This document shows positions 9,320 to 17,577 of a DNA stretch of 64,000 nucleotides, one piece after another (positions within the stretch are counted from its first letter, which is position 1; every line of letters starts with the position of its first letter). The DNA lies in NCBI RefSeq assembly GCF_040801915.1, contig NZ_JBFMIA010000001.1, forward strand, positions 533,080 through 597,079, read 5' to 3'. Position numbers and translations under genes: made by a program. The stretch is from Jeotgalibacillus marinus (GTDB lineage Bacteria > Bacillota > Bacilli > Bacillales > Jeotgalibacillaceae). The notes under the pieces were generated by a model. The model saw only the letters and a program-made list of their open reading frames with translations. It did not search any database and was not told the DNA's origin.

Positions 9320-9928
9320 TTATGTAAGAGAGAAAGATTGTCCCACTTCATATGAATCCTCGAGTACCAATATTCCTTTTTCTTGTGGAGCGTCTTTTAG
9401 CGCTAATTCTTTAGCTGAGCAAATCATCCCACGCGATGGAACTCCTCTAAGCTCAGCGTCTTTAATCACAAGACCACTAGGCATAACAGCTCCGACTTTT
9501 GCCACTACAACCTTTTGACCTTCGTCAACATTTGGTGCACCACAAACGATTTGGAGTGTTCCATTATCAACGTTTACTTGGCAAATGTTCAGTTTATCTG
9601 CATTAGGGTGTTTTTCTTTTGATTGTACAAAGCCTACAACAAATTTTGGTGAAAAGTCAGCTATGATTGGCTCTTCAAAGCCATTTTTGCGTAACGCATC
9701 ATTGACTACAGATAACTTTTCTTTATCCATTTCAACAACACCATTGGCAGTAATCGTCATATAGTTTGAAGCATTGAATAAATTGTAGCCTGCAACTTCG
9801 CCTGATTCGCTATTTGTGATTCTTGCTACATCATTTTTGCGTTCAAATGTGCGTAGATCAGCTGGTACCGATTGCAATGTAATTAAAAGGACATCCCCTA
9901 CACCGTTTTGATTATAAAATACATTCAT
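9320..9928 (-). CDS. ytpR: YtpR family tRNA-binding (EMAP/OB-fold) protein
   Basis: 202 aa. An N-terminal DUF4479-type domain (residues 1-90) precedes an OB-fold tRNA-binding domain of the PheT N-terminal/EMAP kind, recognisable by FVVGFVQSKEKHPNADKLNICQVN, QIVCGAPNV and MPSGLVIKDAELRGVPSRGMICS. These domains bind tRNA in phenylalanyl-tRNA synthetase and its relatives; the physiological ligand of YtpR is not established. AAGGAGA lies 7-8 nt before the ATG. ytpQ lies 12 nt upstream, so the two are probably cotranscribed. Confidence 0.93.
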   Translation of the reverse strand: MNVFYNQNGVGDVLLITLQSVPADLRTFERKNDVARITNSESGEVAGYNLFNASNYMTITANGVVEMDKEKLSVVNDALRKNGFEEPIIADFSPKFVVGFVQSKEKHPNADKLNICQVNVDNGTLQIVCGAPNVDEGQKVVVAKVGAVMPSGLVIKDAELRGVPSRGMICSAKELALKDAPQEKGILVLEDSYEVGQSFSLT

Positions 9929-9940
9929 ATTGTGTTCTCC

Positions 9941-10756
9941 TTATTCTCTTCGTTTATTTTTCCCTAAAATAAATACTGGTTCTAGCTCTCCATCCTCGTA
10001 AATAAAGGAAAGTGCAGTAATTGGTACGTGACCATTCGCGAAAAAAGACATAGCCATTTGAGCAAGCACATCATAGCCCGTTTCATTCCTCATATCACCA
10101 ATGATTAGTACATCTTGATGCGGCACAGCAACAGTCATCTCACCTTCCATCTTACCTGCCATTTCTTTAAGAAATGAATCATTCAAAATGCGGCTTGCAT
10201 CGTAGCCGTCATTTGTATTCATAAAATAGAAGACATTTCCAGCTACTTCATCTTTTTTCACAGTTGTTGGAAGTGAGCGCACATTAAATTGAGCTATTTC
10301 TTTCACTTGCCCTTTTGTCCATCCTTGCTTAGCTAAAAAGTTTTCATCAATTAGACGATAGGTAGTCCCTAAATCGACTGCATAATAAATACGCGTTTCT
10401 GCTGTATGCTCATCAAAGACAAAAGGTACACCTTCACTAGCTTCCTCAGGAAATGAAGTCGAACGAATCACAGGGAGGACTTGCTTTTCAGCTGATTCCA
10501 CGGTCGTTTCAGTGCCCATAACAGAAAGCGCTTCTTCTACATAATAGGACACCTCATCAATCGCTACATCCTTTTGGGCATTCCACTTGCCTATTACACT
10601 TGGAATAGACACTTCTATTCCCTTGCCTGTCGCTTTATTTTCGAACCGAATTTGATCTTTTTCACGATCATATGAGATTTTCCGATCATCTCGTTGTAGT
10701 CGTTCCTCTAACAATCGTTTCATCTCAATTGAATCCATTTTTATCTTCTTACTCAT
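9941..10756 (-). CDS. ytpQ: DUF1444 family protein YtpQ
   Basis: 271 aa, the size of B. subtilis YtpQ (UPF0354/DUF1444). There is no signal peptide or membrane helix. Conserved-looking stretches are VPFVFDEHT near residue 125, YYAVDLGTTYRLID and HQDVLIIGDMRNETGYDVLAQMAM. Two tandem ATGs exist; the second, 6 nt after GGAGG, is used. Function is unknown. It sits in the conserved ytpP-ytpQ-ytpR cluster. Confidence 0.9.
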   Translation of the reverse strand: MSKKIKMDSIEMKRLLEERLQRDDRKISYDREKDQIRFENKATGKGIEVSIPSVIGKWNAQKDVAIDEVSYYVEEALSVMGTETTVESAEKQVLPVIRSTSFPEEASEGVPFVFDEHTAETRIYYAVDLGTTYRLIDENFLAKQGWTKGQVKEIAQFNVRSLPTTVKKDEVAGNVFYFMNTNDGYDASRILNDSFLKEMAGKMEGEMTVAVPHQDVLIIGDMRNETGYDVLAQMAMSFFANGHVPITALSFIYEDGELEPVFILGKNKRRE

Positions 10757-10815
10757 CATCTTCCTCCTATCTAGGAGTGTCTTATTTTGTCTCAGGCTCT
10801 ATTGTACATCAAAAT

Positions 10816-10857
10816 GACCTGGCCCTAAAGGGAGAAACCCTTTAAAAGGACCAGGTC
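10816..10857 (-). terminator. Strong hairpin between ytpP and ytpQ
   Basis: GACCTGG/CCAGGTC outer stem with an inner AAAGGG/CCCTTT stem, then ATTTTGAT on the minus strand. A terminator, possibly leaky, within the ytpPQR cluster. Confidence 0.65.
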
Positions 10858-10896
10858 GTTTATTTTTGGTTACAATTTACGAAATGAAGCGAAAAA

Positions 10897-11214
10897 TTAA
10901 GCTGGTAATTCCGCTAAAAAGCTTTCAATTTCTTCTTGTGTTTTACTATCTTTACTGACAAATCGACCCTTTTCTTCGCCATTGTTAAAAGCAACAAAAC
11001 TTGGGATCCCGAATATATCTAATTCGATGCATAAATCAATGAATTCGTCTCGATCAACATAGACAAACGTGAAATCCGAAAATGCTCTTTCTATATCTGG
11101 TAAGATTGGTTCAATCACGCGACAATCTCGACACCATTCTGCAGAAAACATAAAAACATGCTGACCTTCATTTTTCATTTCATTAAATTGAGCAATCGAT
11201 TCTAGCTTTTTCAT
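10897..11214 (-). CDS. ytpP: Thioredoxin-like protein YtpP
   Basis: 105 aa single thioredoxin fold. The active site is W-C-R-D-C (residues 27-31), and the cis-Pro loop is FGIPSFVAF. The RD between the cysteines differs from the GP of housekeeping TrxA and matches YtpP. Likely a cytosolic thiol-disulfide reductase or a chaperone-like partner. The GGGAGG ribosome site overlaps the stop of the upstream PfoR-like gene, so translational coupling is likely. Confidence 0.92.
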   Translation of the reverse strand: MKKLESIAQFNEMKNEGQHVFMFSAEWCRDCRVIEPILPDIERAFSDFTFVYVDRDEFIDLCIELDIFGIPSFVAFNNGEEKGRFVSKDSKTQEEIESFLAELPA

Positions 11215-11217
11215 TTA

Positions 11218-12255
11218 TTACTTACCTCCCGTATGAATCTTCATTTGTCCTTCTTTGATTAAGCCAATCTTTCTCATATAAATAGATAGTAACAAGGTAA
11301 TTACAATAGGTCCAATAAAATGCAACAAAGCTACCTTAATAACAACATCCATCGTGAATCCCATCGTTTGAAAGGTCATGATTTGTCCAACTAACCCGCT
11401 TGTGCCCATTCCTGCTCCAGAAGAGTTATTTTCCATAATCCAAACAGTTGTACCGATTGGCGCAAGTATAATCCCTGCTAATGTAGGCGGAATTAAAATG
11501 AATGGGTTCCTTAAAATATTAGGCACTTGAAGCATAGACGTTCCAATTCCTTGAGCAATTAAACCAGCGAACTTATTTTCACGGTAGCTCGCCACAGCAA
11601 ACCCTATCATTTGGGCGCTACAACCAATCGTTGCTGCACCAGCCGCTAATCCGTTTAAATCAAGCATGAGCGCAATCGCTACACTCGAAATGGGTGCTGT
11701 TAATGCAATCCCCATCAGCGCCGCTACGAGCATTCCCATAATGATTGGACGTTGCACTGTAGACCATTCTATCCAACCACCAAAGGTTGTCATAAATTGG
11801 GCAATTCCAGGACCCAAAAGTGCAGCTATTGAGTACCCTGAAAAAATCGTCACAAATGGGGTCACAATGATATCAATTTTTGTGGATTGGCTAACCATTT
11901 TCCCCACTTCTGTAGAAAATACAGCTGCCAAATATGCACCTGCTGGACCACCAAGAGATGCACCTGCAGCTCCAGTTACAGCAGCAGCAAAAAGTACTAA
12001 TGGTGGCGCTTTTAAACCATATGCAACAGCTACCCCAATGGCAGGTCCTAGTAATGACATGGCGAGTGTTCCAATGTCTACGAAAAAATCACCTAAAAAA
12101 ACAGTTGAAAAACCACGATTTATTTGTTCTCCAAGTGTTTTCATAATCAATCCAATAATAAGCGACCCAAAAAGTCCAAGAGCCATATAACTCAGTCCAT
12201 CGATAAAATATGTTTTTAGCGATGGATTAATTCCTTTTTTCTTTAACCAATTCAT
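11218..12255 (-). CDS. PTS_EIIC_2 / PfoR-like multi-pass membrane protein
   Basis: 345 aa, with about nine hydrophobic helices and Gly/Ala-rich loops (PAIGVAVAYGLKAPPLV, GAAGASLGGPAGAYLAA, APIGTTVWIMENN). It resembles the PTS_EIIC_2 family that includes Clostridium perfringens PfoR, a putative membrane regulator. No IIA/IIB domain or phosphorylation His/Cys is attached or adjacent, so PTS transport is unproven. The start GTGATG region follows GGGAGGATC; the long upstream frame is rejected. It sits directly before ytpP with a 3-nt gap. Confidence 0.78.
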   Translation of the reverse strand: MNWLKKKGINPSLKTYFIDGLSYMALGLFGSLIIGLIMKTLGEQINRGFSTVFLGDFFVDIGTLAMSLLGPAIGVAVAYGLKAPPLVLFAAAVTGAAGASLGGPAGAYLAAVFSTEVGKMVSQSTKIDIIVTPFVTIFSGYSIAALLGPGIAQFMTTFGGWIEWSTVQRPIIMGMLVAALMGIALTAPISSVAIALMLDLNGLAAGAATIGCSAQMIGFAVASYRENKFAGLIAQGIGTSMLQVPNILRNPFILIPPTLAGIILAPIGTTVWIMENNSSGAGMGTSGLVGQIMTFQTMGFTMDVVIKVALLHFIGPIVITLLLSIYMRKIGLIKEGQMKIHTGGK

Positions 12256-12356
12256 CACAAGATCCTCCCTATAGAAGTCAACACCACTAGTGTAAAGACA
12301 CTTGTCAGCAAAGTAAACAAAAAAATAGGACTTCAGCAATAAAAGTCCTAAATAAG

Positions 12357-12878
12357 TTATTCACTCTCATTATTCCATTCTACTGACTTCACCGTTTCCA
12401 TCATCCAACTTGCGTTTTTCGAAAGATCTTCCAATGATGAAATAGTTGTCAGTTTAACATCATCAATGCCAGTAACAAGTTCATATTCCTCTTCATTTTC
12501 TTGACGCATCAATACGTATCCAATGCTGTCTCCGTCTTCAAACGTTTCGTTGACCATCCATGGGTTTTCTGTATCTTTTGTCGTCATTGTATAGACAACG
12601 TCGTTCCCAGCTTCTTCATTTTGATGATAGAACAGCACAAATGTATCGTTACTTTTTTCAATAATAACATTGTTGTCTGACTCTTCTACAATCGATGTTC
12701 TAAAAGGTAAGCGAAAAGATAACTCCTCTATATGTTCATTCGGTCTATTAGGTTCTTCTTCAAAAATTTGCTCTACATCTTCCAACGTTTTCTCTTTCTC
12801 TTCTTCGATGGTAGCGCTGCAGGCAACTAACACTGTGGTCATAACAAGGAGGACCACGAGTAGATATTCTTTCTTCAT
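12357..12878 (-). CDS. Putative lipoprotein, acidic
   Basis: 173 aa. The signal peptide MKKEYLLVVLLVMTTVLVAC ends in a lipobox with Cys at residue 20. The mature part is strongly acidic (EEEKEKTLEDVEQIFEEEP) and otherwise resembles no family I recognise. GGAGG lies 8 nt before the ATG. It is an extracytoplasmic, membrane-anchored protein of unknown role, on the same strand as the PfoR-like gene about 100 nt downstream. Confidence 0.8.
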   Translation of the reverse strand: MKKEYLLVVLLVMTTVLVACSATIEEEKEKTLEDVEQIFEEEPNRPNEHIEELSFRLPFRTSIVEESDNNVIIEKSNDTFVLFYHQNEEAGNDVVYTMTTKDTENPWMVNETFEDGDSIGYVLMRQENEEEYELVTGIDDVKLTTISSLEDLSKNASWMMETVKSVEWNNESE

Positions 12879-13093
12879 GATTCATTCCTCCTAAATCTAA
12901 AAAAGTATTCGCCTAACATGATACCTTTGAAGCCAGCCATTTGACAACCCATTTCCATCTGTAAATTTTTATGTAATTTTCCAACATGCTATACAAGTAA
13001 GTAAATTCTCGAGTGTTGTGTAGATAAAGGTGTCTTTTTAACTCAGTATGAAACTTCAATAGTTTAAATAGAACAAGTCCAAAAAACATTTAA

Positions 13094-13346
13094 ATGTTGT
13101 CTTATAAACGATTGATTGCTTATGGTGGTCGTCTTTTGAAAGAAATACATAAAGAGTTGAACTTGGGTGATGCGGAAAATGGCGATCTTGTTCATGTGGA
13201 TGGTGACTCGGATGAAGTCGCTAATGGTACGATTGAGGTCATGGCTTACTGGCATGTCGGGAATTGGTGAAGAGCATAAGGAGAAACTGGTACCATTTCA
13301 TGGTTACAACCGCAGTGCGGTTGGTTATGTTAGTTTTAACTTGTAG
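13094..13346 (+). pseudogene. Frameshifted small ORF, family unknown
   Basis: An ATG at 13094 opens a 58-codon frame with protein-like composition (LIAYGGRLLKEIHKEL, GDLVHVDGDSDE, IEVMAYWHVGNW) ending in TGA at 13268-13270. The +1 frame continues without a break as EEHKEKLVPFHGYN...VSFNL to TAG at 13346. One indel near 13265 would join them into a protein of about 83 aa. There is no clear SD. I do not recognise the family. The flanking gap 12879-13536 holds no other gene. Confidence 0.35.
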
Positions 13347-13471
13347 TATTTACGCTTTCGATGTTTCTAGTTAAGTTAGTGGGAAAAATGTCTGATTTTC
13401 CTCCTTGAGATTAAAAAGATAATGAACAATATCGTGATTATTAAATTTGCTCTTTTTGTTTGAAAAGCAAT

Positions 13472-13492
13472 TAGAGCGCCTTTAGGCGCTCT
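13472..13492. terminator. Short GC hairpin terminator
   Basis: AGAGCGCC TTTA GGCGCTCT. It lies just past the 3' end of the minus-strand lipoprotein gene (stop at 13537) and could serve it or the + strand remnant. Confidence 0.55.
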
Positions 13493-13536
13493 TGTTATTG
13501 ATGGTTGCCCAGCTGGCTATTGATTTCTTTTCTTGA

Positions 13537-14055
13537 TCACTTCACTTTATCCTCTATTAGTTCAAACATTCTCGCATACGCATTTTTTATATTTTTATCT
13601 GTTGGCTGATCGTTGTAAAGAGTTGTAGCAAACTTATCATCATTGTAATATCCCTGTAGATACCATCCGCTGTCATTTGGAAACCCTTTGTTGTACGGTA
13701 CGTCTTTATCTAGAAAAGTTTGTGACATGACCACCGAATCAATAAAAACAAACGCTACATCCGTATCATTGAAAATATCCGTATACTTATTCTCTGCCAC
13801 TGTATCAAGAAATTTTTTGTTTATGAATACAGCGTCCAGACCATCTTCAAAGCCTTTCTCTAATAACTGGTTAGTATCTAACGGTTTAAAGGTTGCATGA
13901 TTCTTGTCTGCATCGTGGATCATTGGGAATTCTCCAATTACACCAATTACAAGTTCTCTTCCTTCATAATGATTTATGATATCTTCATTCTTGCCACAAG
14001 CAGAAAGAGAAAACATGATGCAGAAAAAACAAAAACTTAGGACGTATTTTTTCAT
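13537..14055 (-). CDS. Putative lipoprotein
   Basis: 172 aa. The signal peptide MKKYVLSFCFFCIMFSLSAC has a lipobox Cys at residue 20. The mature part has GRELVIGVIGEFPMIHDAD, which looks like the first strand of a periplasmic-binding-like fold, and FVFIDSVVMSQTFLD. GGGAGG sits 7 nt before the ATG; a five-residue upstream extension is rejected. No transporter genes adjoin, so a substrate cannot be proposed. Confidence 0.78.
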   Translation of the reverse strand: MKKYVLSFCFFCIMFSLSACGKNEDIINHYEGRELVIGVIGEFPMIHDADKNHATFKPLDTNQLLEKGFEDGLDAVFINKKFLDTVAENKYTDIFNDTDVAFVFIDSVVMSQTFLDKDVPYNKGFPNDSGWYLQGYYNDDKFATTLYNDQPTDKNIKNAYARMFELIEDKVK

Positions 14056-14114
14056 GGCTGAACCTCCCAATTTAAAAGAGCCTCAGAATACTCTGAAGCC
14101 CTTAATGGTTTAAT

Positions 14115-14349
14115 CTATCTAACTACTTGTTTATATTTCAAACCAGTATAAACAGACCCAAAGAAACTAGAGGTAGTTGAAACGGAATAATTAGCCGTAA
14201 GCCATTACTTAATCCAATAGACCCAACCTGTGTTGAATTTGTTTGATTGTAAAATTTTCCATTCACAACATAATTATATCCGCTTGTTTTTAAATCCACT
14301 TGAATAGTTCCGCTAAAATTGTGACTGCTCGCCTTTTCGGACTTGTTTA
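14115..14349 (-). pseudogene. C-terminal gene remnant, family unknown
   Basis: Between yjjX and the lipoprotein gene a stop-free minus-strand stretch reads SGTIQVDLKTSGYNYVVNG, YNQTNSTQVGSIGLS and so on, without any start codon. Near 14165 it shifts frame to end as GSVYTGLKYKQVVR. The Ser/Thr/Gly/Asn richness suggests a secreted protein tail. This is a decayed fragment rather than a gene. Confidence 0.35.
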
Positions 14350-14356
14350 ATTTTGT

Positions 14357-14890
14357 TTATTTATTACGGTATTCCCACTGACCAATGAGTAGCTCAACAA
14401 TATGCCCAAACATTGACGCGCGATTTATGCGTCCATTGGTAAAGAAACCTACCGCACCTTCATGCATATGGTTATCAGTCTTTTGACTAAACGATTCCAT
14501 AACAGGGCCTAACTCCTGCCCCGCTCTTATTCGTTCAGCTATTTCATCTGGCAATCGAAAACGAGCTCCACCAGCAATGAGTGGTTGGTCGTTCGTGTCA
14601 TCTGTCAAAGCACCCCAATTACAAACAATAAGCCCATGAGGTGTTTCCACGACTCCACCTTCAAGTCCAATACCGATCGAAGCACCAATTTCTTTTTTTG
14701 CAGCCATAGAACGGTTAATTGCACCTGTAATCGTTTCATTATCCCCTATTGGTTGTTCAGAAACATCTGAAGGAACCGATACTCCGATTACATTTACATG
14801 TGAATAAGATAACTGTGTCAATGCTTGTTCTACAGCTCTTAGTTTTGCTTTATTGAGTGTCCCAACTGCAATCATTAATTGATCAACCAT
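14357..14890 (-). CDS. DUF84 family inosine/xanthosine triphosphatase (YjjX-like)
   Basis: 177 aa. The N-terminus IAVGTLNKAKLRAVEQAL and the central SIGIGLEGGVVE, HEGAVGFFTNGRINRASMF match the YjjX/DUF84 NTPase fold, which hydrolyses non-canonical ITP/XTP in house-cleaning of the nucleotide pool. ATG at 14890 (MVDQL) is preceded by TAGGGT; TTG at 14896 is an alternative start. It overlaps nothing but starts 8 nt after the ytoP stop, so it is probably in the same transcript. Confidence 0.85.
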   Translation of the reverse strand: MVDQLMIAVGTLNKAKLRAVEQALTQLSYSHVNVIGVSVPSDVSEQPIGDNETITGAINRSMAAKKEIGASIGIGLEGGVVETPHGLIVCNWGALTDDTNDQPLIAGGARFRLPDEIAERIRAGQELGPVMESFSQKTDNHMHEGAVGFFTNGRINRASMFGHIVELLIGQWEYRNK

Positions 14891-14898
14891 AATCAACC

Positions 14899-15972
14899 CT
14901 ATGAGTTTTGCCGGATCGAATCAATTGTTGAACGATCACATGATTTCACTAGCTTCACGAGCAATTCTTTTGCTGCAGCATAGTCATCGATATGAATCAT
15001 CGAAGCATGCGTGTGGATGTAGCGAGAGCAAATCCCTACAACTACACTTGGTACACCTTCATTTGACATGTGAACACGACCTGCATCCGTGCCACCTTGT
15101 GACACAAAGTATTGATAAGGAATTTTGTTCGACTCAGCTGTATCAAGTACAAATTCTCTCATACCATAATGCGTGACCATGCTGCGGTCAAGAATACGTA
15201 AGAGAGTCCCTTTTCCAAGCTGTCCAAATTCATTTTTATCACCTGCCATATCGTTTGCAGGACTTGCATCCATTGCAAAGAAAATGTCTGGCTTAATTAA
15301 GTTGGCTGCCGTTTGAGCACCACGCAAGCCTACTTCTTCTTGAACAGTCGCTCCACTGTAAAGTGTACTTCCTAATGTTTCCCCTTGAAGCTCTTTTAAC
15401 AACTCAATCGAAATACCACATCCATAACGATTATCCCATGCTTTTGCTAAAATCTTTTTGTCATTTTCCATGGGTGTGAATGGACAAATCGGAACAATTG
15501 AATGACCAGGACGGATCCCCATCGATTCAGCATCTGCGCGATCATCCGCACCAACGTCAATGAGCATATTTTTAATGTCCATCGGTTTGGCACGCTTTTC
15601 ATCACTTAAAAGATGCGGTGGAATTGAACCAATGACACCGATAATCTTCTTTTTGTCCGTGACGATTTCAACTCTTTGCGCAAGTAGCACCTGGTTCCAC
15701 CATCCGCCAAGTGTTTGAAAACGAAGCATACCGTTTTCAGTAATGCCCGTAACCATAAATCCAACCTCATCCATATGACCTGCTGCCATGACGACGGGTC
15801 CATCCTGAGGTCCTTTTTTCAGACCAAAAATACTTCCTAAACCATCTTGAACAATTTCATCCGAATACTTCGATAGCTCTTGTTTCATAAATGAACGCAC
15901 GGCATGTTCATTTCCTGGTGCCCCAGGAAGTTCTGTTAAGGTTTTAAATAATGATAAAGTTTCTTGATTCAA
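14899..15972 (-). CDS. ytoP: M42 family metallopeptidase (glutamyl aminopeptidase type) YtoP
   Basis: 357 aa cytosolic binuclear metal aminopeptidase. Metal ligands are visible in order: GHMDEVG near residue 66, AWDNRYGCG, TVQEEVGLRG, FAMDASP and the C-terminal THASMIH. The PDZ-like insert domain lies between residues ~75 and 160. The start is TTG with GAGAGGGGA upstream. The position upstream of ytzB and downstream of the ytp cluster is the same as in B. subtilis. Confidence 0.95.
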   Translation of the reverse strand: MNQETLSLFKTLTELPGAPGNEHAVRSFMKQELSKYSDEIVQDGLGSIFGLKKGPQDGPVVMAAGHMDEVGFMVTGITENGMLRFQTLGGWWNQVLLAQRVEIVTDKKKIIGVIGSIPPHLLSDEKRAKPMDIKNMLIDVGADDRADAESMGIRPGHSIVPICPFTPMENDKKILAKAWDNRYGCGISIELLKELQGETLGSTLYSGATVQEEVGLRGAQTAANLIKPDIFFAMDASPANDMAGDKNEFGQLGKGTLLRILDRSMVTHYGMREFVLDTAESNKIPYQYFVSQGGTDAGRVHMSNEGVPSVVVGICSRYIHTHASMIHIDDYAAAKELLVKLVKSCDRSTIDSIRQNS

Positions 15973-16154
15973 AACGGGAATCCCCTCTCTATAAACCTGC
16001 TTATGTATGTTATTTGCAATTAGTCTTCATTTTACAGAACTTTCTTTCGATTTTCCAGCATTTCATCCAACCTTTCCGGATAAAAGAATGGTGATTAAAA
16101 CGCATTCTTTCTGTATACTAAGAATAGTTTGAGAAATTCGGAGGTGAATAACGA

Positions 16155-16469
16155 ATGAATTGGAAGGATGTAACGGTTGGAGCGGTAGTTGGTCTAGCTG
16201 CTGGGATCATCATCAGTCAAGGCACATCATGCACCAGTTCAGTTTCAGCAGAGAAAGTGCTACAAGACGTAAAAAATCAATTTAAAAAACGAAGTTCAAT
16301 TGATGGTTCATGGATACAAATGAAGCCAGAGGATCACCAAATTCTTGCTGTTAAAAACCAAGTCTACCGCGGTGGAATATCACGCCATCATGGAAATGAA
16401 TTAGAACAGTTTGAATTTATTGCTGACGCAAAAACAGGCACGATTATGGATGTCTATAAAATTAAGTAA
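16155..16469 (+). CDS. ytzB: PepSY-domain small protein YtzB
   Basis: 104 aa. An N-terminal hydrophobic segment (VGAVVGLAAGIIISQG) precedes a PepSY-type domain with the GNELEQFEFIADAKTGTIMDVY end. It may be membrane-anchored or secreted; PepSY domains often inhibit peptidases or sense envelope state. CGGAGGTG lies 7 nt before the ATG. It diverges from ytoP. Confidence 0.88.
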   Translation: MNWKDVTVGAVVGLAAGIIISQGTSCTSSVSAEKVLQDVKNQFKKRSSIDGSWIQMKPEDHQILAVKNQVYRGGISRHHGNELEQFEFIADAKTGTIMDVYKIK

Positions 16470-16477
16470 GCGTTGAG

Positions 16478-16518
16478 AAGATTCTTGTCCCAGGTTCATG
16501 AGACGAGAATCTTTTTAT
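16478..16518 (+). terminator. Terminator after ytzB
   Basis: AAGATTCTTGTC / GACGAGAATCTT followed by T5, 8 nt after the stop codon. Confidence 0.85.
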
Positions 16519-16519
16519 T

Positions 16520-16640
16520 GGTGGATTTGTTTCATCCGTAATACCCCAATCAAGCGTTACATCCTTTCCCCTTAACCCATGCCCTGTTGCTCCGCTATAC
16601 TGCCCTCCATATCCTGCATCAAATTACATTCGACGCTACC
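16520..16640 (-). pseudogene. Remnant of an N-acetylmuramoyl-L-alanine amidase (Amidase_3)
   Basis: On the minus strand, DAGYGGQYSGATGHGLRGKD followed by VTLDWG matches the Amidase_3 N-terminal block (DAGHGG...GAxGxGLxEKDVTL). The zinc-binding His of HGG is Tyr here. Only about 35 residues remain and the upstream frame is broken just before DAG. The parent would be a peptidoglycan hydrolase of the CwlB/LytC type. It is cut off where the ytzB terminator begins. Confidence 0.5.
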
Positions 16641-16732
16641 CTAGTAGTTGCACAACAATTTAAAGTTCTATTTAAACTAATTATTACATAATTTATAAAG
16701 TGCCATTATTAAAAAAGAAAGGGGGATAATCT

Positions 16733-16906
16733 GTGCGTTTAACATATATAACAGCTCTAGATAAAAATTGTGTAGTTGTCCGTTCATCAAAAGATTCTAT
16801 TGAAATAGCTGAAGGGGACACAGTAGCTCTACACCATACAGCTGACTTCGTAATTAAGGGGAAAGCAAAAGTGGTTGCTGATGCGGGAACTATTTTTTAT
16901 ACATAA
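16733..16906 (+). CDS. Small protein of unknown function, 57 aa
   Basis: GTG start with an excellent AAAGGGGG site 7 nt upstream. It encodes a beta-rich small protein (LTYITALDKNCVVVRS, GDTVALHHTADFVIKGKAKV) ending YT before TAA. No membrane segment and no family recognised. Just downstream (16965-17023) a short open stretch KADALNVIAGTALVYEKTRN resembles its C-terminus and may be a remnant of a second copy. The strong SD makes it likely real. Confidence 0.5.
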   Translation: MRLTYITALDKNCVVVRSSKDSIEIAEGDTVALHHTADFVIKGKAKVVADAGTIFYT

Positions 16907-17088
16907 CAAAACCATTCTAACTCGGATTTCCAATTTTACTATTTATTTTTAAAATTTTTTAAAGCAGACGCTCTAAACGTAATAGCAGGAACAGCTTTAG
17001 TCTACGAAAAAACAAGGAATTAATTCTGCTTTATTGTATACTCTTGTTGTTTTCTGTCCCTTTCAAGAATCTTAGGTTACTTTTCACG

Positions 17089-17130
17089 AACCGTCTCTTT
17101 CAGCCAGTTAGAGGCGGTTTTTGTATTTTT
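17089..17130 (+). terminator. Intrinsic terminator
   Basis: AACCGTCTCT / AGAGGCGGTT followed by T5-G-T, with one G-U pair. It would end transcription from the 57-aa gene. Confidence 0.7.
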
Positions 17131-17197
17131 AAAACAGGTGAAAATTGCATGTAATCAGTTTATCCCTTTAAGTAGTAGGAAGGTTTCTACCACCTTG

Positions 17198-17425
17198 CTA
17201 CCTCTTTTGCCTGTACTCTATAAACACATTGCCACGATATCCTTCTTGTGCGATTAGCTTATGACGTCCAAGTAAGAGTAATTGGAATTGGTCCCTTATA
17301 AAAGCCAACACCTTATTAGGTATGAGGACAGCTTGATGTGGAGCAATGCATGATGACCTATTAGGTGAAGCCAGTAATGATTTGCTAGATTCCTCGGTAG
17401 AGAATCTAATGTGACGGGGCTCCAT
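17198..17425 (-). CDS. Doubtful hypothetical ORF
   Basis: 75 codons on the minus strand beyond the ytnP terminator. The C-terminal half (VLAFIRDQFQLLLLGRHKLI, GYRGNVFIEY) looks protein-like but there is no SD site and no family match I can make. It may be chance or a remnant. The rest of 17130-17460 shows nothing else. Confidence 0.22.
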   Translation of the reverse strand: MEPRHIRFSTEESSKSLLASPNRSSCIAPHQAVLIPNKVLAFIRDQFQLLLLGRHKLIAQEGYRGNVFIEYRQKR

Positions 17426-17458
17426 GTCCAGTCAACACCAGCTCAGGGTGAAATTCCG

Positions 17459-17498
17459 ATAAAAAAGGAACAATTACCTTAGAAAGGGTAATTGCTCC
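17459..17498 (-). terminator. Terminator after ytnP
   Basis: GGAGCAATTACC / GGTAATTGTTCC (one G-U) followed by T6 on the minus strand. Confidence 0.85.
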
Positions 17499-17577
17499 CA
17501 GAGGTTTTCCATACTTCTACTGTTTTGAGGCTAGTCCAAGTCCTGAATGTGGATTTTTTCTTTACGACCCTATTACT

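Noticed and set aside
11666..12190. 174-codon + strand frame inside the PfoR-like gene
   Set aside because: Antisense shadow of a Gly/Ala-rich membrane protein gene; no SD.
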